Shown here: in pieces, positions 20,708 to 32,836 of the stretch | Layout of the letters: the number at the start of each line of letters is the position of its first letter | Position numbering within the stretch: position 1 is the stretch's first letter | NCBI GenBank assembly: GCA_000827325.1 | Contig: KN832870.1 | Location: 3,968,001 to 4,032,000, forward strand | DNA: 64,000 nucleotides | Reading direction: 5' to 3' | Source: Oidiodendron maius Zn | Taxonomy: Eukaryota; Ascomycota; Leotiomycetes; Myxotrichaceae | The notes under the pieces: generated by a model | What the model was told of the DNA's origin: nothing | The model's input: the letters and a program-made list of their open reading frames with translations, nothing else | Database searches by the model: none | Position numbers and translations under genes: made by a program

Positions 20708-23258
20708 ATGGGTCGCAAACCGAATGGTACGTGTCTTCCACTGCTTTGTGTCCTCTCAGGTTCCTCTTCGTTACGCAATGAGCTCATGCCTTCCCCTCTA
20801 CGGGTTATTCTCCCCCCTCATTGACCAGCCTTCGAGCCTCGCACTAGGGAGACTCGAATCCGTTGGTACTTTGCTTCATCCAAAAGGCATTCGAGCAATG
20901 ACTGTTTGTTTGAGTGAAGTCAATCCTCTAATCAATCCTGCCTTCCCATCTTCACGCAATCCTTCCGTTGCCCGCTGGCGTGAGAATCATCTGTTGACTT
21001 TCTCTAATTCTATACAGCCTTAATCCTCCAGCACTTTCAGAGAGGCGCCAAATTGAATGATTCTAGCAATCGCTACGAGCATACGTGCAAGTCTTGTGGC
21101 GAGAAGTTTCCCAAAGGTCGGATCGACAGTCTGACGACACACCTCGTGAAGAAATGCCCTGGTATTAGCGTTCACGATAGACAGAAGGCGCTCCTGGAGC
21201 TGAATGGCTTCTCCAGTGATGCAGCTCGTAATCAGAATGGCGGGGTCCAGATGAATGGTCCATCCGTCGAACTCCCAATGGCTCGACAGACCTGGACTGC
21301 TCTGGAGACTCTGGCAGAGGTGTCGAGACAGATCGGTACCAGCGAGCATCCTGATAGCAACCAGCCCGCAACATCTCCGGATCCTCCAAGGCCTGATCAA
21401 CTCGAGGTTAGAGAGCAGTACACGTTGGATAATCCACCCCTTAGCTATGAGCAGCATGTCCAAAGAGGCAAGAAGGGTAAGTTATTCTCTAGCGCCTTCC
21501 GTTGACATGCTAAGGCCTGTAGGCGCTACTCAGAAGTCCAATAGAGGAGACAGTGAGGGCCTTATTCCACCTGCGAACTTCTCCCACATGTCCAATAACT
21601 CCCGCTCCGCATCCCCGAGCCTTGCTATGGCGGCAAGTTCTATGGCTGCTGCACAAGCCGCTGCTCGATTCATTCCAGATATGGTTGATCCCCAACTCCT
21701 AGCAGACGACCCAAGACAGTTACTGGCGGATGCCACTCATAGAAATATCTCTGAGGATCGATCCCTGGAGCAAGACTTCAGCGAGGCCAATGGAGCTATT
21801 GCCGACAATTTCTTTGGACAGGCTCACGACCAGCATGGACAATGGATCCTTGATGGCAACTTATATCCTGATCCCAACGTTGCACATAGCATGCCAAGCG
21901 CATCTCCAACCACTAGTTCCTACAATCGCATTGCCATCAACGGGCCTCTGACGACAGAGTTCAGCACTGAATATGGGAATGGCCAGAAAGCTAACAAGCC
22001 TAAAGTTCGAGGAAAGTTTGACAACTCCCGCCGCCAAGAGGTGCAAGAGGTCCGAAAAATTGGAGCTTGCATCAGATGCCGCATGTTAAAGAAGACCTGC
22101 TCTGTTGGAACTCCCTGCACTCAGTGCAAGGCTATCGAGGCTGCTAGACTGTGGAAGACGCCTTGCATCCGTACCAGACTTGATACTATCCTTGACATGT
22201 ATGCGCTAGGTTTGCATTCTATACTTGCTCGCCATGATTCCAATAGCCAGAAGAACCAGGTCAAGTTCAGTTCCGGTCCGTACCACATCGATGCTTCGCA
22301 CTACCCGCAGACTGGCATATACTCTACTTTCAAGGCTATTCAAGGACAGAGAGTTCAAGTCGATGGAAATATTGATCCCGGCCTTAGTGGTGACTTTTCC
22401 ACCGCCACCGTTCGCATGCTGGATGACGATAATGACGATCTTCCACTCAAGCTGGAAGCATATGCGAAGAGAATGCTCTCCACATTTATTGATAAGGAGA
22501 CATCGCGCATTGCGAAGGTCGCTTTGAACACTGCCTTGCAGTTATCTCTCTCAAATACCACTGAGGCCTCCGGCTTGCTGACTCGAGCCCTGGATCTCTG
22601 GGCCAGTGTCCATATTCTCGTCGACGGTGGCGGATGGAACTTTTCTGAAAGAACTGACCTTGACCACCAGCCTGCCGGGCATGGCCCACTGATCGACCCC
22701 GCTCTTCATGAGAAGACATATGCATTGCTCGTCTTGCAACTCGAAGCTGCAGCAGAGAAGAAGGCCGCACAGATGAGCAAGATCGTCATCAACGATATGG
22801 AACGCGATCTTCTGCTAGCCAAGTCAGCCCGCTCATTTCCCCACTTCCTCGTTGGTGTCATTCTCTTGCACTGCATCGAGAAATCCACTTGGCTCTTCCA
22901 ATGCTGGGAGCAAGAGGAGTTCAGAGCTCGTTGGCCCTTGGACAAGAAGCCTAGTCACTTTACCTCCCAAGGAGACAAGGTCACGGATTTCTTGCAGATG
23001 GTCCTGAAGCATCGAAGTATCCTCCCTAAGATCTTCCAGAAGGCAGACGGAACAATTGGTACAGACGTTAGCCAGGAGATGAGCCAGTATTTCGATGAAT
23101 GCCAGCTTAGCTGTAAGTAGTCGATTATGTATATTGCGTATGCCATTACTAACTTCGTTGCAGACGCTCACGTTCTTAATCAACAAAATAACTTTGTCTT
23201 CGACAAGAGCAATTCTTCGTCTTTCGAGTTCCGCTTTATTTCGAAGCTGTTCATTTGA
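20708..23258 (+). CDS. Putative transcription factor with N-terminal Cys/His finger and atypical zinc cluster
   Basis: Exons are 20708-20726 (19 nt, encoding MGRKPN plus one base), 21018-21476, 21523-23112 and 23164-23258, giving 720 aa. Intron 1 is 291 nt, far longer than others here. Near the N-terminus Cys30, Cys33, His48 and Cys53 form a BED-like finger. At residues 342-374 there is a second Cys motif, C-x2-C-x6-C-x5-C-x2-C-x12-C, a zinc-cluster pattern with an unusually long final spacing. Low-complexity Ala/Ser sequence lies between them, and about 300 residues of helical C-terminal domain end at FRFISKLFI. The group is widespread in filamentous ascomycetes; no target is known to me. 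The tiny first exon is chosen because it restores the start and extends the conserved N-terminal block upstream of the finger. Confidence 0.82.
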
Positions 23259-24029
23259 AACATTCATCATAAGTCGATGGTTTACGCTTCTAACTGAAGA
23301 AGTCTCTTTCAACAGCTGGATTAAAAACATCAGCTGCTCTTATTTCATACAAATTCAGCAACATCACTGGCGTTTCAAACCCCGTGCGGATCCATTCAAG
23401 ACATATTATCACTCTGGAATGTCAAAATGGGTGGCTTAGGGCTTCAGTTTCTTGAACAAATGGCGGTGCGGGGTTATGGAGTCTTACAATGGCTGGTGAA
23501 ATGGAATCTTTTGCTTGTTTTCTCTTTTCTTTGCTGCGATCATTTTCAAAACTGGATTTCTCGCCTCCAAAAATTAGGAGGCATGTGTCTCTTGCACGTC
23601 CATTGAAACCCTGTTCCGCTACAGGTCCATTCGCTTTAGTTATGACTTAGCGCGCTACATCTTGCACTATGGTCTATAGCGACTTGATATTCCTGATTGC
23701 AACGGAGGGAATCATCTACTTTTGTTTTCTTTTCTCTCTGGGCAATGGTTTTTGGGATGCAGGTGTTCAGGCCGGGACCACAAAAAGCCTAGATTAATAC
23801 ATGCAAATGAAATATGTGAAAATACACATGTGGCTCGTAACACGATTGTGACGTGGCATTTGCATAAATGAGAGTTTGAGGTACATTTGCCTTTTGTATA
23901 GTCATTCTATACCTCACTTCAGTCAGTCATTGGGACTTCAATATTCAGGAAATTGTAAGTAGGGTATTATATCTGACAACTTCTTTCTTCTTTCTTCACC
24001 TTATAATCCTCGAGTCACGGCTTTGGTAT
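23259..24029. other. Intergenic, 771 bp (convergent)
   Basis: This lies between the 3' ends of the second regulator and SEC5. It is AT-rich, with no coding, RNA or repeat signal that I can support. Confidence 0.5.
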
Positions 24030-27000
24030 CTAAATAGCATTCGTTGGCGTAGGCGTAGCTGGCGTCCGCTCGCCTCTTGTCCTCGGCTTCCTAAAGCACG
24101 CAAACTCACTACGGCTGCCCTCCCTCAAGGCCTTAAGCACCGCTCGCATCTCTGGTAGCTCATTCTGGAGCAGCATGCGGCTCTCGGTATCGGTCCCATC
24201 GTCTAGCTCCTGGTAAATCAGGCTCTGCAGCTCGGAGGCCTGCGGCGTCGAGTACTGGCTGAGTGTCTGCGCGATGAATTCAACGTCGAGCGTGGCCTGC
24301 ATGAGCGAGGACAGGGCGTATCGCTGGCGTTGCTTGAAAGCTTCAAGAAGCTCACGTGAGGTCTCTTCAAGGAGATGTGCGAGGACTTGGTTGGTGAGCA
24401 CGGAGGCAGTGGTGGAGACTTGCGAATGGACGAGGACGAGAGAGAGCAGGACTTCGTTGACGTAGGGCCGTACTTCTCTTGGCTTTTCATTCGGGCTGGG
24501 GGTCCAGTCGGGAGAAGAGATGCCGTTGCGGATAATGCTGCGGAGACTCTGAATGGCCGGGCGGGTGTAGGAATCAAAGAGTTGCTTGTCGATCTGGCCA
24601 AGCGCGTCACGTATGGTTGCGGATTCGTCAGTGAGCTTGACCGAGAATGCATTTTCGAATTGAGTGGTTAGATTGGGAACCTCTTCAACTCGGAGCGCCC
24701 GAAGATTGCTCAGTGTTAGGAGCATACGAACATTCTATTCAAATTAGCTCTAGGCGCTCGGATTTTGGGCTGGGAACATACTCTATCGCCAGCATTGACT
24801 GTCCCCGCGCCAATGCTCGTTGCGACGACCATTGCAACTGGATTTGCAAGACCATCAACATCGGTTGTCCAGTCGCCTTCCGCTTTCTTGACGGCCTTCT
24901 CTGCATTCTCCACCATCCCGCTTAAAGCTCGGAAGAGGGTTGTCACGAACTGGCTTCGAACCATCTGGAGCAGCTTCGCCGGCGGCGGAAGAACAACTTC
25001 TGCGGAGGCTGGTTTGACCATAGCCTCAGAGATGTAGAGGATCTTTTGTATTCCAGTCAGGATGGTACTCTCAAAGGAGCCAAAATAAGCAGGCATTCGG
25101 GTAAGATCACGCTTCTCAGGTGACCTCCTCCAGTCTTCCAAGTATTTAATGTTGTCTGCATCCATGTTCCAGGATGCACAAATTGCGGTCACACACCGTT
25201 CTCTAGCACTACCCACGAGGTTTCTCAAACGTTCTAGGATCTGTCCATCACCATTTCCAACAGGGGCAATTGCAGCCATCTCGCTGGTGCCGGTTCCTAC
25301 CAACGCAAGAAGCTTGGCCAGATAGTGAACTCCACTAACGGAGTTTGACCATGGTGGCCAGAAAGCAAATTTCTCCCACGGCTCACCACGCTTTGGGGAA
25401 GGAGGAGGAAGATGATTAGGATCAAGGTTCATTCCTCGGAGTGCGCTGGGAGTCATCGCACCGCCAGGTGTTGTTGGACTAGGCGCTAAAGGTGAAAATA
25501 AGGAAGATATATCTTCAACTGGTGGATCAACAAGGAACGAGTATACATTCTCTCTCACCATGTCGATCAACTCTGCGGTTCCTTTTTGCAATGCGATCGT
25601 CCCTTGCTCTGAAAGTCTATGATGTTGTCGAGAATCCCCATTGATCCCTATGGGTAAGGTCTCCTGCGCCCTTCCTTCGATAAAGCTCTGTACAGTTTGC
25701 CAGAATTCTAGTACCTCACCAAGAATGCCCTGCGCGGAAAGCATGCTGTGCATGAACGAATATATCTTCTCCCAGAGCTCGATTACCTCCGCTGTGTCTA
25801 CCGATGCTGGGCTTTCATCTGCAGTAATGTGGCCAAGAGATCGTAAATGTAGTGCAATAGTCTGAGGGGCCGGCCTCGCGCTATTTGCTAAACGTCGTCG
25901 TACCACCTCAATTTCAATCTTGGAGCGCTCTGAAGTTGTCTGGATCTTATTTTTTAGATAGTCGTAGCGGCTAAATAACCAAACCGCGACTGGATTGTCA
26001 GTTACCCCTAGTTCTAAGAGGATACCTATCAGCTCCATATGCTGATCTGGTGGACTGCCAATATTCCCCTCGGCCTTTGGATTTAGATTCTGCATTTGAC
26101 TGAGTTTCCGCCACACGTCGCGCTTGAAGTCTTCAATTTGCTCTTCGACGTCGTGCCACAAACGAGCAGCTAATAATATTTTGCGAATTTGAGAGTCAGT
26201 GGGAGTGCTATCTCCGAGATCTTCAGTGAGCTTTTTCGCATCGTCTGCAAAGCGCTTGGCCTTGGCATACTCTTCGACTAGAGTCTCGTAATCTTTCCGT
26301 TTGATGGCATCCGCGATGGCCCCATTGCATTCATAAAATTCTTTGTATCTTTCGACAGTGGTCGACAATGCCTTCAAACTGTCTTCCTTTTCCCGCCCTC
26401 CTAACGCCGGTCCCCAGACCTCTTCGGCTTTTGCAGAAACGTCCAGAAGGGGCGTTTTAATGCCTAGAACTCCGTACTCGCTTTCCTTTGTCAGGGCATT
26501 CTTCTTCTTGTTATCTAAGGCTGGATTCGCCATGCCAACCTGATCACCACTACTGGCCCGGAAGCTGTTTCTGCTCAGTCGACGAGAGTGACTCCTTCGG
26601 TGCAGCTCAGGTTCTGGCTCCATCCCCCTCCATTTCATCTCCTTATATACATTGTCGATTGTCCGCTTTGCCCGAACGAACCGCTCGAAATTGGACTCCA
26701 CTAGTACTTTCAAGGAGGCAGACTTCTGATCAATGGACTTCGACAGCACGTCAAGGCCCTGAAGAAGGTCCTGGGTAGATGCAGATGCATGGACCTGAGA
26801 AAGGAATAGAGATGGAGAGAATGTCGTGGAAGATAAGAGGAATCTATTGCCTATTTATTTGTCAATTGAGATGGGGTAGGTTGAAGAGGGTTGCACCAAC
26901 GTAATTCCGCGTCGTCTTGAATTGGCAGACCCAGCTGCGCCAGAACCCTCACGACACTCATCGCAGTGCCTAACGGATCTGCCTCATCTCTCTGCACCAA

Positions 27001-27261
27001 GTTCTCCACGCCTGTGCCCATTTTCTGTGAGCCTGGGACCAAGCTCCGTCCCCTTCCCCTTCTATCACTTGCGACTTGCTCCAGCGCAAAAAACCTGGAC
27101 TTCTTTCTCCTTTGCGCCGCCTGCAGACGCGAGGCCTCATCATTTTTCTCATCGTGTTCCTCGTCTGACCCATCACTATGGTCTTTCTCTGCTGGCCATT
27201 CAACAGGATATGGAGTAGACAGGTGGTAGTGTTCTAGGATGGCTCGCTCGTAGTCCGACAT
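24030..27261 (-). CDS. SEC5: Exocyst complex component Sec5
   Basis: Subunit of the exocyst, which tethers secretory vesicles at the plasma membrane and hyphal tip. Exons are 27261-26901, 26850-24782 and 24734-24030 (1044 aa). The signature is the RNRFLLSSTTFSPSLFLSQ block across the first splice, then the N-terminal coiled region with QKSASLKVLVESNFERFV, which is characteristic of fungal Sec5. The rest is helical CATCHR-like sequence to the C-terminus, ending in a basic Thr/Pro tail. The first intron uses a weak donor (GTTGGT), but it is the only phase that yields the conserved RNRF junction. The first about 100 residues are acidic then basic and low complexity. Divergent with IDH2. Confidence 0.92.
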
Positions 27262-27603
27262 TGTGGAGGATGCGGCTACGCAAATACAAGTATCAACAGT
27301 AATCGATGCCCATAAATGCGTACCATTCCCAATTCACCAAATCATCTGTCTCTGTCGGAGGTTCCAGAGATTGTTGACGCTGACATGAATGATTGTTTCA
27401 GAGGTGTCTTCATAGTGTAGCTATTCCCACACTTGTGGCTGAACATCGGTAAATGCCGATCCAGAGCTCCGAGCGCTCGATAGAATTTGGCCGGAATCTG
27501 GCAAATCCTTCAACCGCCTTCGCATCTACATATCCGCCTTCACAACTAACATTTTCACAACTCTCTGCAGAGGTCTTTCGGCTACTGTGTTGAGTTGAGC
27601 AAT
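27262..27603. promoter_or_regulatory. Divergent promoter SEC5 / IDH2, 342 bp
   Basis: Compact shared 5' region of two head-to-head housekeeping genes. I recognise no specific operator. Confidence 0.5.
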
Positions 27604-29066
27604 ATGCTGGCAATCCGCTCTTTTGCTGCGCCTGCACGGCGACAGTGCTTCCAAGCATCTGTACGCTCTATTGCGCCCACCTCCGTTCATGTACGCCTGC
27701 CCCCGCCTTCCGTACATGATCATTTCCTCCAAAGAAAGTTCGAGCTGCTGATCAATTGTGTTCTATAGGCTCGACGTCACTATGCGAAGGACTCCTCGGA
27801 GAAAGTTGCCAAGTTCCACGGACAGAAGGGCTCAGATGTGAGTAGCATTGCCTCGTCCGGCTTCCGATAAAGAGACTGGGACCAAATCAACCCTCAATTT
27901 TCTGACAATGGACTGAATTGAGCCTATTGACGAGTTCTACGAGCGATCCAAAGACTGACACTGGTCCAGGGACTCTATACTGTTAGTTTGATCGAGGGTG
28001 ATGGTATTGGACCGGAAATCTCCCAGTCCGTCAAAGATATCTTCGCCGCTGCCAAGGTACTGCCATGAAATCCAATAATTCGCGCATCTACTAATGGATC
28101 AAAGGCACCAGTCAAGTGGGAGCCGGTTGACGTGACACCCCAGCTGAAGGATGGCAAGACTTCGATCAAAGAGGAAACCATAGAGAGTATCAAGCGGAAC
28201 AAAGTAGCCCTGAAAGGCCCACTGGCTGTAAGGTCGCTCTCATACATTCCTTTACTTCTACTAACATGATATAGACGCCAATTGGTAAAGGCCATGTCTC
28301 GCTGAATCTGACCCTCCGACGAACTTTCAACCTCTTTGCAAACGTCAGACCTTGTCGCTCAATTGCTGGATACAAGACTCCATATGACGGTGTTGACACC
28401 GTTCTGATCAGAGAAAATACTGAAGGAGAGTATTCGGGCATTGAGCACGTTGTAGTCGATGGCGTTGTCCAGAGCATCAAACTTATCACAAGAGAGGCTA
28501 GCGAACGAGTACTGCGATTCGCCTTCCAATACGCTCAAGACGTTGGCAGACTGAAGGTGCGCGCTGTTCACAAGGCTACCATTATGAAGATGAGTGACGG
28601 TCTTTTCTTGGGCACCGCCGAGCGAGTTTCCAAGGATTTCCCAAATGTTGAATTTGATGCCGAATTACTCGACAACACCTGCTTGAAGATTGTTACGGAC
28701 CCTACGCCATATAACGACAAGGTCCTCGTTATGCCTAATCTGTATGGCGACATTCTTTCGGATATGTGCGCTGGTCTCATTGGAGGTCTTGGACTGACAC
28801 CATCTGGAAATATTGGCGATGAATGCTCGATCTTCGAAGCCGTTCACGGATCTGCCCCAGATATTGCTGGAAAGGCCCTTGCCAACCCTACCGCGCTTCT
28901 TCTTAGCTCTATCATGATGTTGAGACATATGGGCCTATATGATCATGCCCAGCGGATAGAATCGGCTATCTTTGACACACTTTCGGAAGGGAAGTCTTTG
29001 ACTGGGGATTTGGGTGGAAAGGCCAAGACTCACGAGTATGCGGATGCAATTATTAAACGTTTGTAG
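27604..29066 (+). CDS. IDH2: NAD-dependent isocitrate dehydrogenase, catalytic subunit 2
   Basis: Mitochondrial TCA-cycle enzyme converting isocitrate to 2-oxoglutarate with NAD+; Idh2 is the catalytic partner of Idh1. Exons are 27604-27690, 27769-27837, 27970-28056, 28105-28227 and 28275-29066 (385 aa). The Arg/Ala/Ser-rich N-terminus without acidic residues is a mitochondrial presequence. Substrate motif [14 protein letters not shown] and the metal/NAD block [10 protein letters not shown] are intact; [16 protein letters not shown] and the C-terminal IIKRL match subunit 2 rather than subunit 1. The third exon begins after a 132-nt intron with an in-frame stop if retained. Length is normal for the family. 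Confidence 0.95.
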
Positions 29067-29532
29067 AAATACCCGTAGGTGTACATGGGGGCTAGCTATT
29101 TGTAGACTGTACCATGAATAGATACATATTTTCCTGATATTTTGTCACTTAGATGTAGCGCAGGCCCACCGTCTTCAACCCGAGATAAAACATCTACGTT
29201 ATTCTATAAGGTGAAGCAGTAACTAATTTTCTCTTATCTAATTTGAATATAATCTTTCATTACTGCAATATAGTTAAATTCAAGAGTACTGATGATCGTT
29301 AACTGAATAAAGAGCACGTGTTTCGCAACTCTGCCAATCCGGCTCTTGATACCCAATACCCCAGCAATTTGCTGCAACAACACAATTCCATGACTGTCCA
29401 CCAGTCTTCACCTCACGCCCAAATCCGGTGTCTGCCGAATTTCAATGCCCGGAGCCTTAGCCTGCTGGCCATGGCCTTCTTTTTGACAAGTCTCAGTCAT
29501 TTGCTTTGTCCTGCGTATGAAAGGGTACCGAA
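29067..29532. promoter_or_regulatory. IDH2 3' flank / phytase promoter, 466 bp
   Basis: AT-rich after IDH2, then the phytase upstream region with a CACGTG at 29315-29320. No gene is supported. Confidence 0.45.
29315..29320 (+). promoter_or_regulatory. Candidate Pho4/NUC-1 site (CACGTG)
   Basis: GCACGTGT lies 213 bp upstream of the phytase ATG. CACGTG is the core bound by the phosphate-starvation bHLH regulators Pho4 (yeast) and NUC-1 (Neurospora), which induce phosphatases. The same hexamer also occurs in unrelated spacers of this window, so the call depends on context. Confidence 0.35.
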
Positions 29533-31192
29533 ATGCAGCACCTGTACAGGGTGGTAAAAGCTGGCCGCAGACGCGGGAACGGTCAACGGTATGAGCCCGT
29601 GCCGTCAATAGAAGAGGTCGAAATACGAGAATCCCAGGAATCCCAACCATCATGCAGGGTTTCAGAGCAGGAACTCGCCAGTCAGTCTCAACGCTCACTC
29701 AACTTCTGTGGGGGATTACCGAGATGGCTGTTGTATGTTTCGATTGGAGGAGCACTACTTTTCCTATATTGGGCTATACCGTAGGTCTCTTCAACCACAT
29801 ATCCGGTCACTGAAATTACATTATATCTCAAAGCTTCTTCAATTGTTGACATTTCGTAGCGTCTCTACCCACAGCGACTCTTCGTCATGTGATACATGGC
29901 AACAAGGCTTCACATGTAGGCCCAAGATCTCTCAGTTCTGGGGCCAGTATTCTCCATACTTCAGAGTTCCCTCGGATATCCCATTAGGTGTACCAGATCA
30001 GTGTCAAGTCACCTTTGTCCAAGCCCTCTCTCGGCATGGTGCACGAGACCCTACTGCTTCAAAAAGCCACCTGTATAAAGAGACGATTGAGAACTTACAG
30101 GCTCATGCAACATCCTACTCTAGAGAATACGCATTTATTAAAGACTTTAAATATGCCCTAGGCTCAGACCAGCTCTCAGTCTTTGGGCAGAATCAGATGG
30201 TCAACTCTGGCCTTCAGTTCTATCATCGCTATCAAGACCTTGCTCGACAGGGTACGCCCTTCATCCGCGCAGCAAGCAAGGCTCGGGTTGTCCAATCAGC
30301 GCAAAACTGGACACAGGGTTTCCATAATGGGAGACTTGCAGACATCCCATCCGCCGATGACGACTATCCTTACAGCATCGTGGTGATCAACGAGGGCGCT
30401 GGCCAGAATAACACATTAGACCACGGTCTCTGCACTGCATTTGAAGACTTATATCTGGGAGAAGGCCCGCAACAACAATGGGAAAACATTTTTGTTCCCT
30501 CTATCACCGGTCGGCTGAACCAGAATCTACCGGGAGCAAACTTGACAGATTTGGACACCATCTCTATCATGGATTTGTGTCCTTTCATCACCGTAGCTAA
30601 TCCCACCGGTCAAATCTCTCCATTTTGCGCATTATTCACAGAGGAAGAGTGGTCGAGCTACAATTATTTCCAGTCCTTGGGCAAGTACTACGGCTACGGC
30701 TGGGGGAATCCGCTGGGCGCAACGCAAGGCGTAGGATTTACAAACGAACTCATTGCTCGATTAACTGCGACTCCCGTCAACGACCACACGAGCACGAACC
30801 ACACCCTGGATGATTCGAGGGATACGTTCCCGGTTGGCGGCAAGACTGTGCTGTATGCCGATTTTACTCACGACAATGACCTTACAGGCATATTCTCGGC
30901 AATGGGTCTGTATAATGAAACGAGACCGCTATCTAATGACACATTTCAAGATATTAACGAAACAAAGGGATACTCAGCTGCCTGGACGGTGCCTTTTGCC
31001 TCTCGGGCGTATTTTGAGAAGATGATTTGTGCTGGGCAAGAAGAGGAGTACGTGAGAGTGGTGGTTAATGATAGAGTGCTGCCATTGACAACCTGTGGCG
31101 GTGATGAGCTTGGGAGATGCTCTCTAAGTGCCTTCGTTGATGGTCTGAGTTTCGCAAGAAGTGGTGGAAATTGGGACCAGTGCTTTATATAG
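29533..31192 (+). CDS. Histidine-acid phosphatase / 3-phytase-like, type II membrane anchored
   Basis: Releases phosphate from phytate or other phosphomonoesters at the cell surface. Exons are 29533-29780 and 29860-31192 (526 aa). The catalytic RHGARDP lies at about 141-147 and the proton-donor His-Asp at about 420-421 in FTHDND. Paired Cys residues (93, 102, 131 and several near the end) and many Asn-x-Ser/Thr sites fit a secreted fold. Unlike typical secreted PhyA enzymes, the first exon encodes about 63 polar residues and then a hydrophobic helix (about 64-82), predicting a type II anchor with the enzyme outside. An in-frame stop lies directly upstream of the ATG, so the N-terminus is not an artefact of start choice. 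Intron donor is GTAGGT. Confidence 0.9.
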
Positions 31193-31270
31193 AAGGATAG
31201 AATCGACAATACTTCGATGTTAAATGGCAAGTAGCCTTACACTCGTCAAATTAGATCATTTACCCTTTAC

Positions 31271-31296
31271 GTGATATGGGCTTGTGATATGGGCTT
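31271..31296. repeat. Perfect 13-bp tandem duplication
   Basis: GTGATATGGGCTT occurs twice without a gap at 31271-31283 and 31284-31296, in the 3' spacer between the phytase and ROT1. It looks like a simple slippage duplication. Confidence 0.8.
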
Positions 31297-31471
31297 GTGG
31301 ATGATACAGAAGTCTCAGCTATGTATCGAGAAGTCGGTGCTCAAAAGTATGTACAATAGTTCCTGTCCCCTCTAAGCATGCAGTAAACCGAAGCCCTCTA
31401 TGATAGCCACAAAGAGGTAACTATGTCCAGCCGTACACCTAGAATGCTCCGAACTATACTAATAATTACAA

Positions 31472-32486
31472 TCATAGAACTGAGTCGTTACACATCAAGT
31501 ATGCTGCCCCGCCAAATACAGTCATTCCTATCCCAGCCCACCAGAGTATGTTTAAATCAACCCAGTGCAAAAGGGAATGTTGCTCAATTCTGTGCTTTAT
31601 ATGCCCTGCATGCTTGTTCAAAGGCAGATCCATCTCATCTGATGAGCCCCTCTTTGTGTTTCCAGTTACCGATGGCGCGGAAGTTGGGTTCATTGTAATA
31701 GTTGGAAGCATTTGCGGTGGGCTATAGGCCAAGAACATGGGGTTTACTGGACTGCCGTCGAATTTGTACAGGTCAAGGCGGGTTAATTTGGTATATGGAT
31801 CTGAGTAAACCTGCCATTTCTGAAAAGGTCAAATTATATCCGCGCGGGAAATTGGATATAATGAACATACCTGCATACTTTCTGATTGATTGTAGCGGGT
31901 GTACGAAGCTACTCCCTTCGAACCGGAGCCACCACATGGGTCAGACAGCAATTGTCTGCCGTCAACTCCGAAAGGCGTCAAGGTCAGGGATCCGTCCGAG
32001 TTCGAGATGAATGTGCCATGCTGAAATTGTAGAATGGCCCGAGGACAATTCGGGGTTGTAGCTATTCATGGTAAGCAAGATTTTGCTCTCTTTGATTTTT
32101 GGGGGGGCGACAAACGGTTTGAAATAGCTCTGTAGTATGCCTCCTCGTAATATCCGTCGGAAGTAAAAGAGTACGATATCCCTGTCCTCCTTGGTTCAAT
32201 GAAACTGTCATTCACAGGATTATAAAACCCCTAAAATTTAAATTAGCAATTAAACCTATTCTCAACTTTTGCAACTCTACAATTGCCTGTTATTCGTGGG
32301 TTCAATAAAAGCAAATTGTTGCCGATTTAGAAGACCTGCGGGGTCAAGAATGAAACATACAGGCCCAGTCAACACTTTTCCGGATTTCGTTGACCATGTT
32401 CCGACCAAGGATGGAGGTATTTGTGCTTTAACAATACAAGATAGAAAGGCAACTATTGTAACTAGCGGTTGCGTAAATTGAGCCAT
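31472..32486 (-). CDS. ROT1: Rot1, ER chaperone/glycosylation factor
   Basis: Essential fungal ER membrane protein needed for protein folding, N- and O-glycosylation and beta-1,6-glucan/cell-wall synthesis. Exons are 32486-32361, 32230-32116, 32061-31871 and 31819-31472 (259 aa; yeast 256). There is a cleavable signal peptide (first about 22 residues). Core blocks [39 protein letters not shown] and [12 protein letters not shown] are diagnostic. A single C-terminal transmembrane helix (about 236-253) precedes a very short tail. The first intron is 130 nt, and the second uses an atypical GTTTGT donor. Divergent from the folate gene. Confidence 0.93.
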
Positions 32487-32836
32487 GATTAGTTCTATTC
32501 CAAATTCATAAACGGACATTGAATCATTTTTGGAGCTGGAATACATAGTATCTTACGTATGTAGGTCTCCAGGGACGATTCGGGTTAGCCTCACCAGCCA
32601 CCGGATGTGGGACAGTGGCGCCACATCAATATATCTTATTGGGAACAGGACGAGATTGGAGATGATTCATTTGCAGAATTACAGAGGTATGGTTAAGTAG
32701 AAACGTGTTTGTTCAGTGGCCTCAGTTTAACCTCTTCCATTATGCCTACTGCACCTGTCTCTTCTTGATCAGGCGCGCTTATACCCCAATCTTTTTGACT
32801 ATATAAGTGTTAAACCAGACATCTGATATTGAGAGG
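32487..32836. promoter_or_regulatory. Divergent promoter ROT1 / formyl-THF cyclo-ligase, 350 bp
   Basis: Shared 5' region of two head-to-head genes. I see no specific regulatory motif. Confidence 0.5.
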
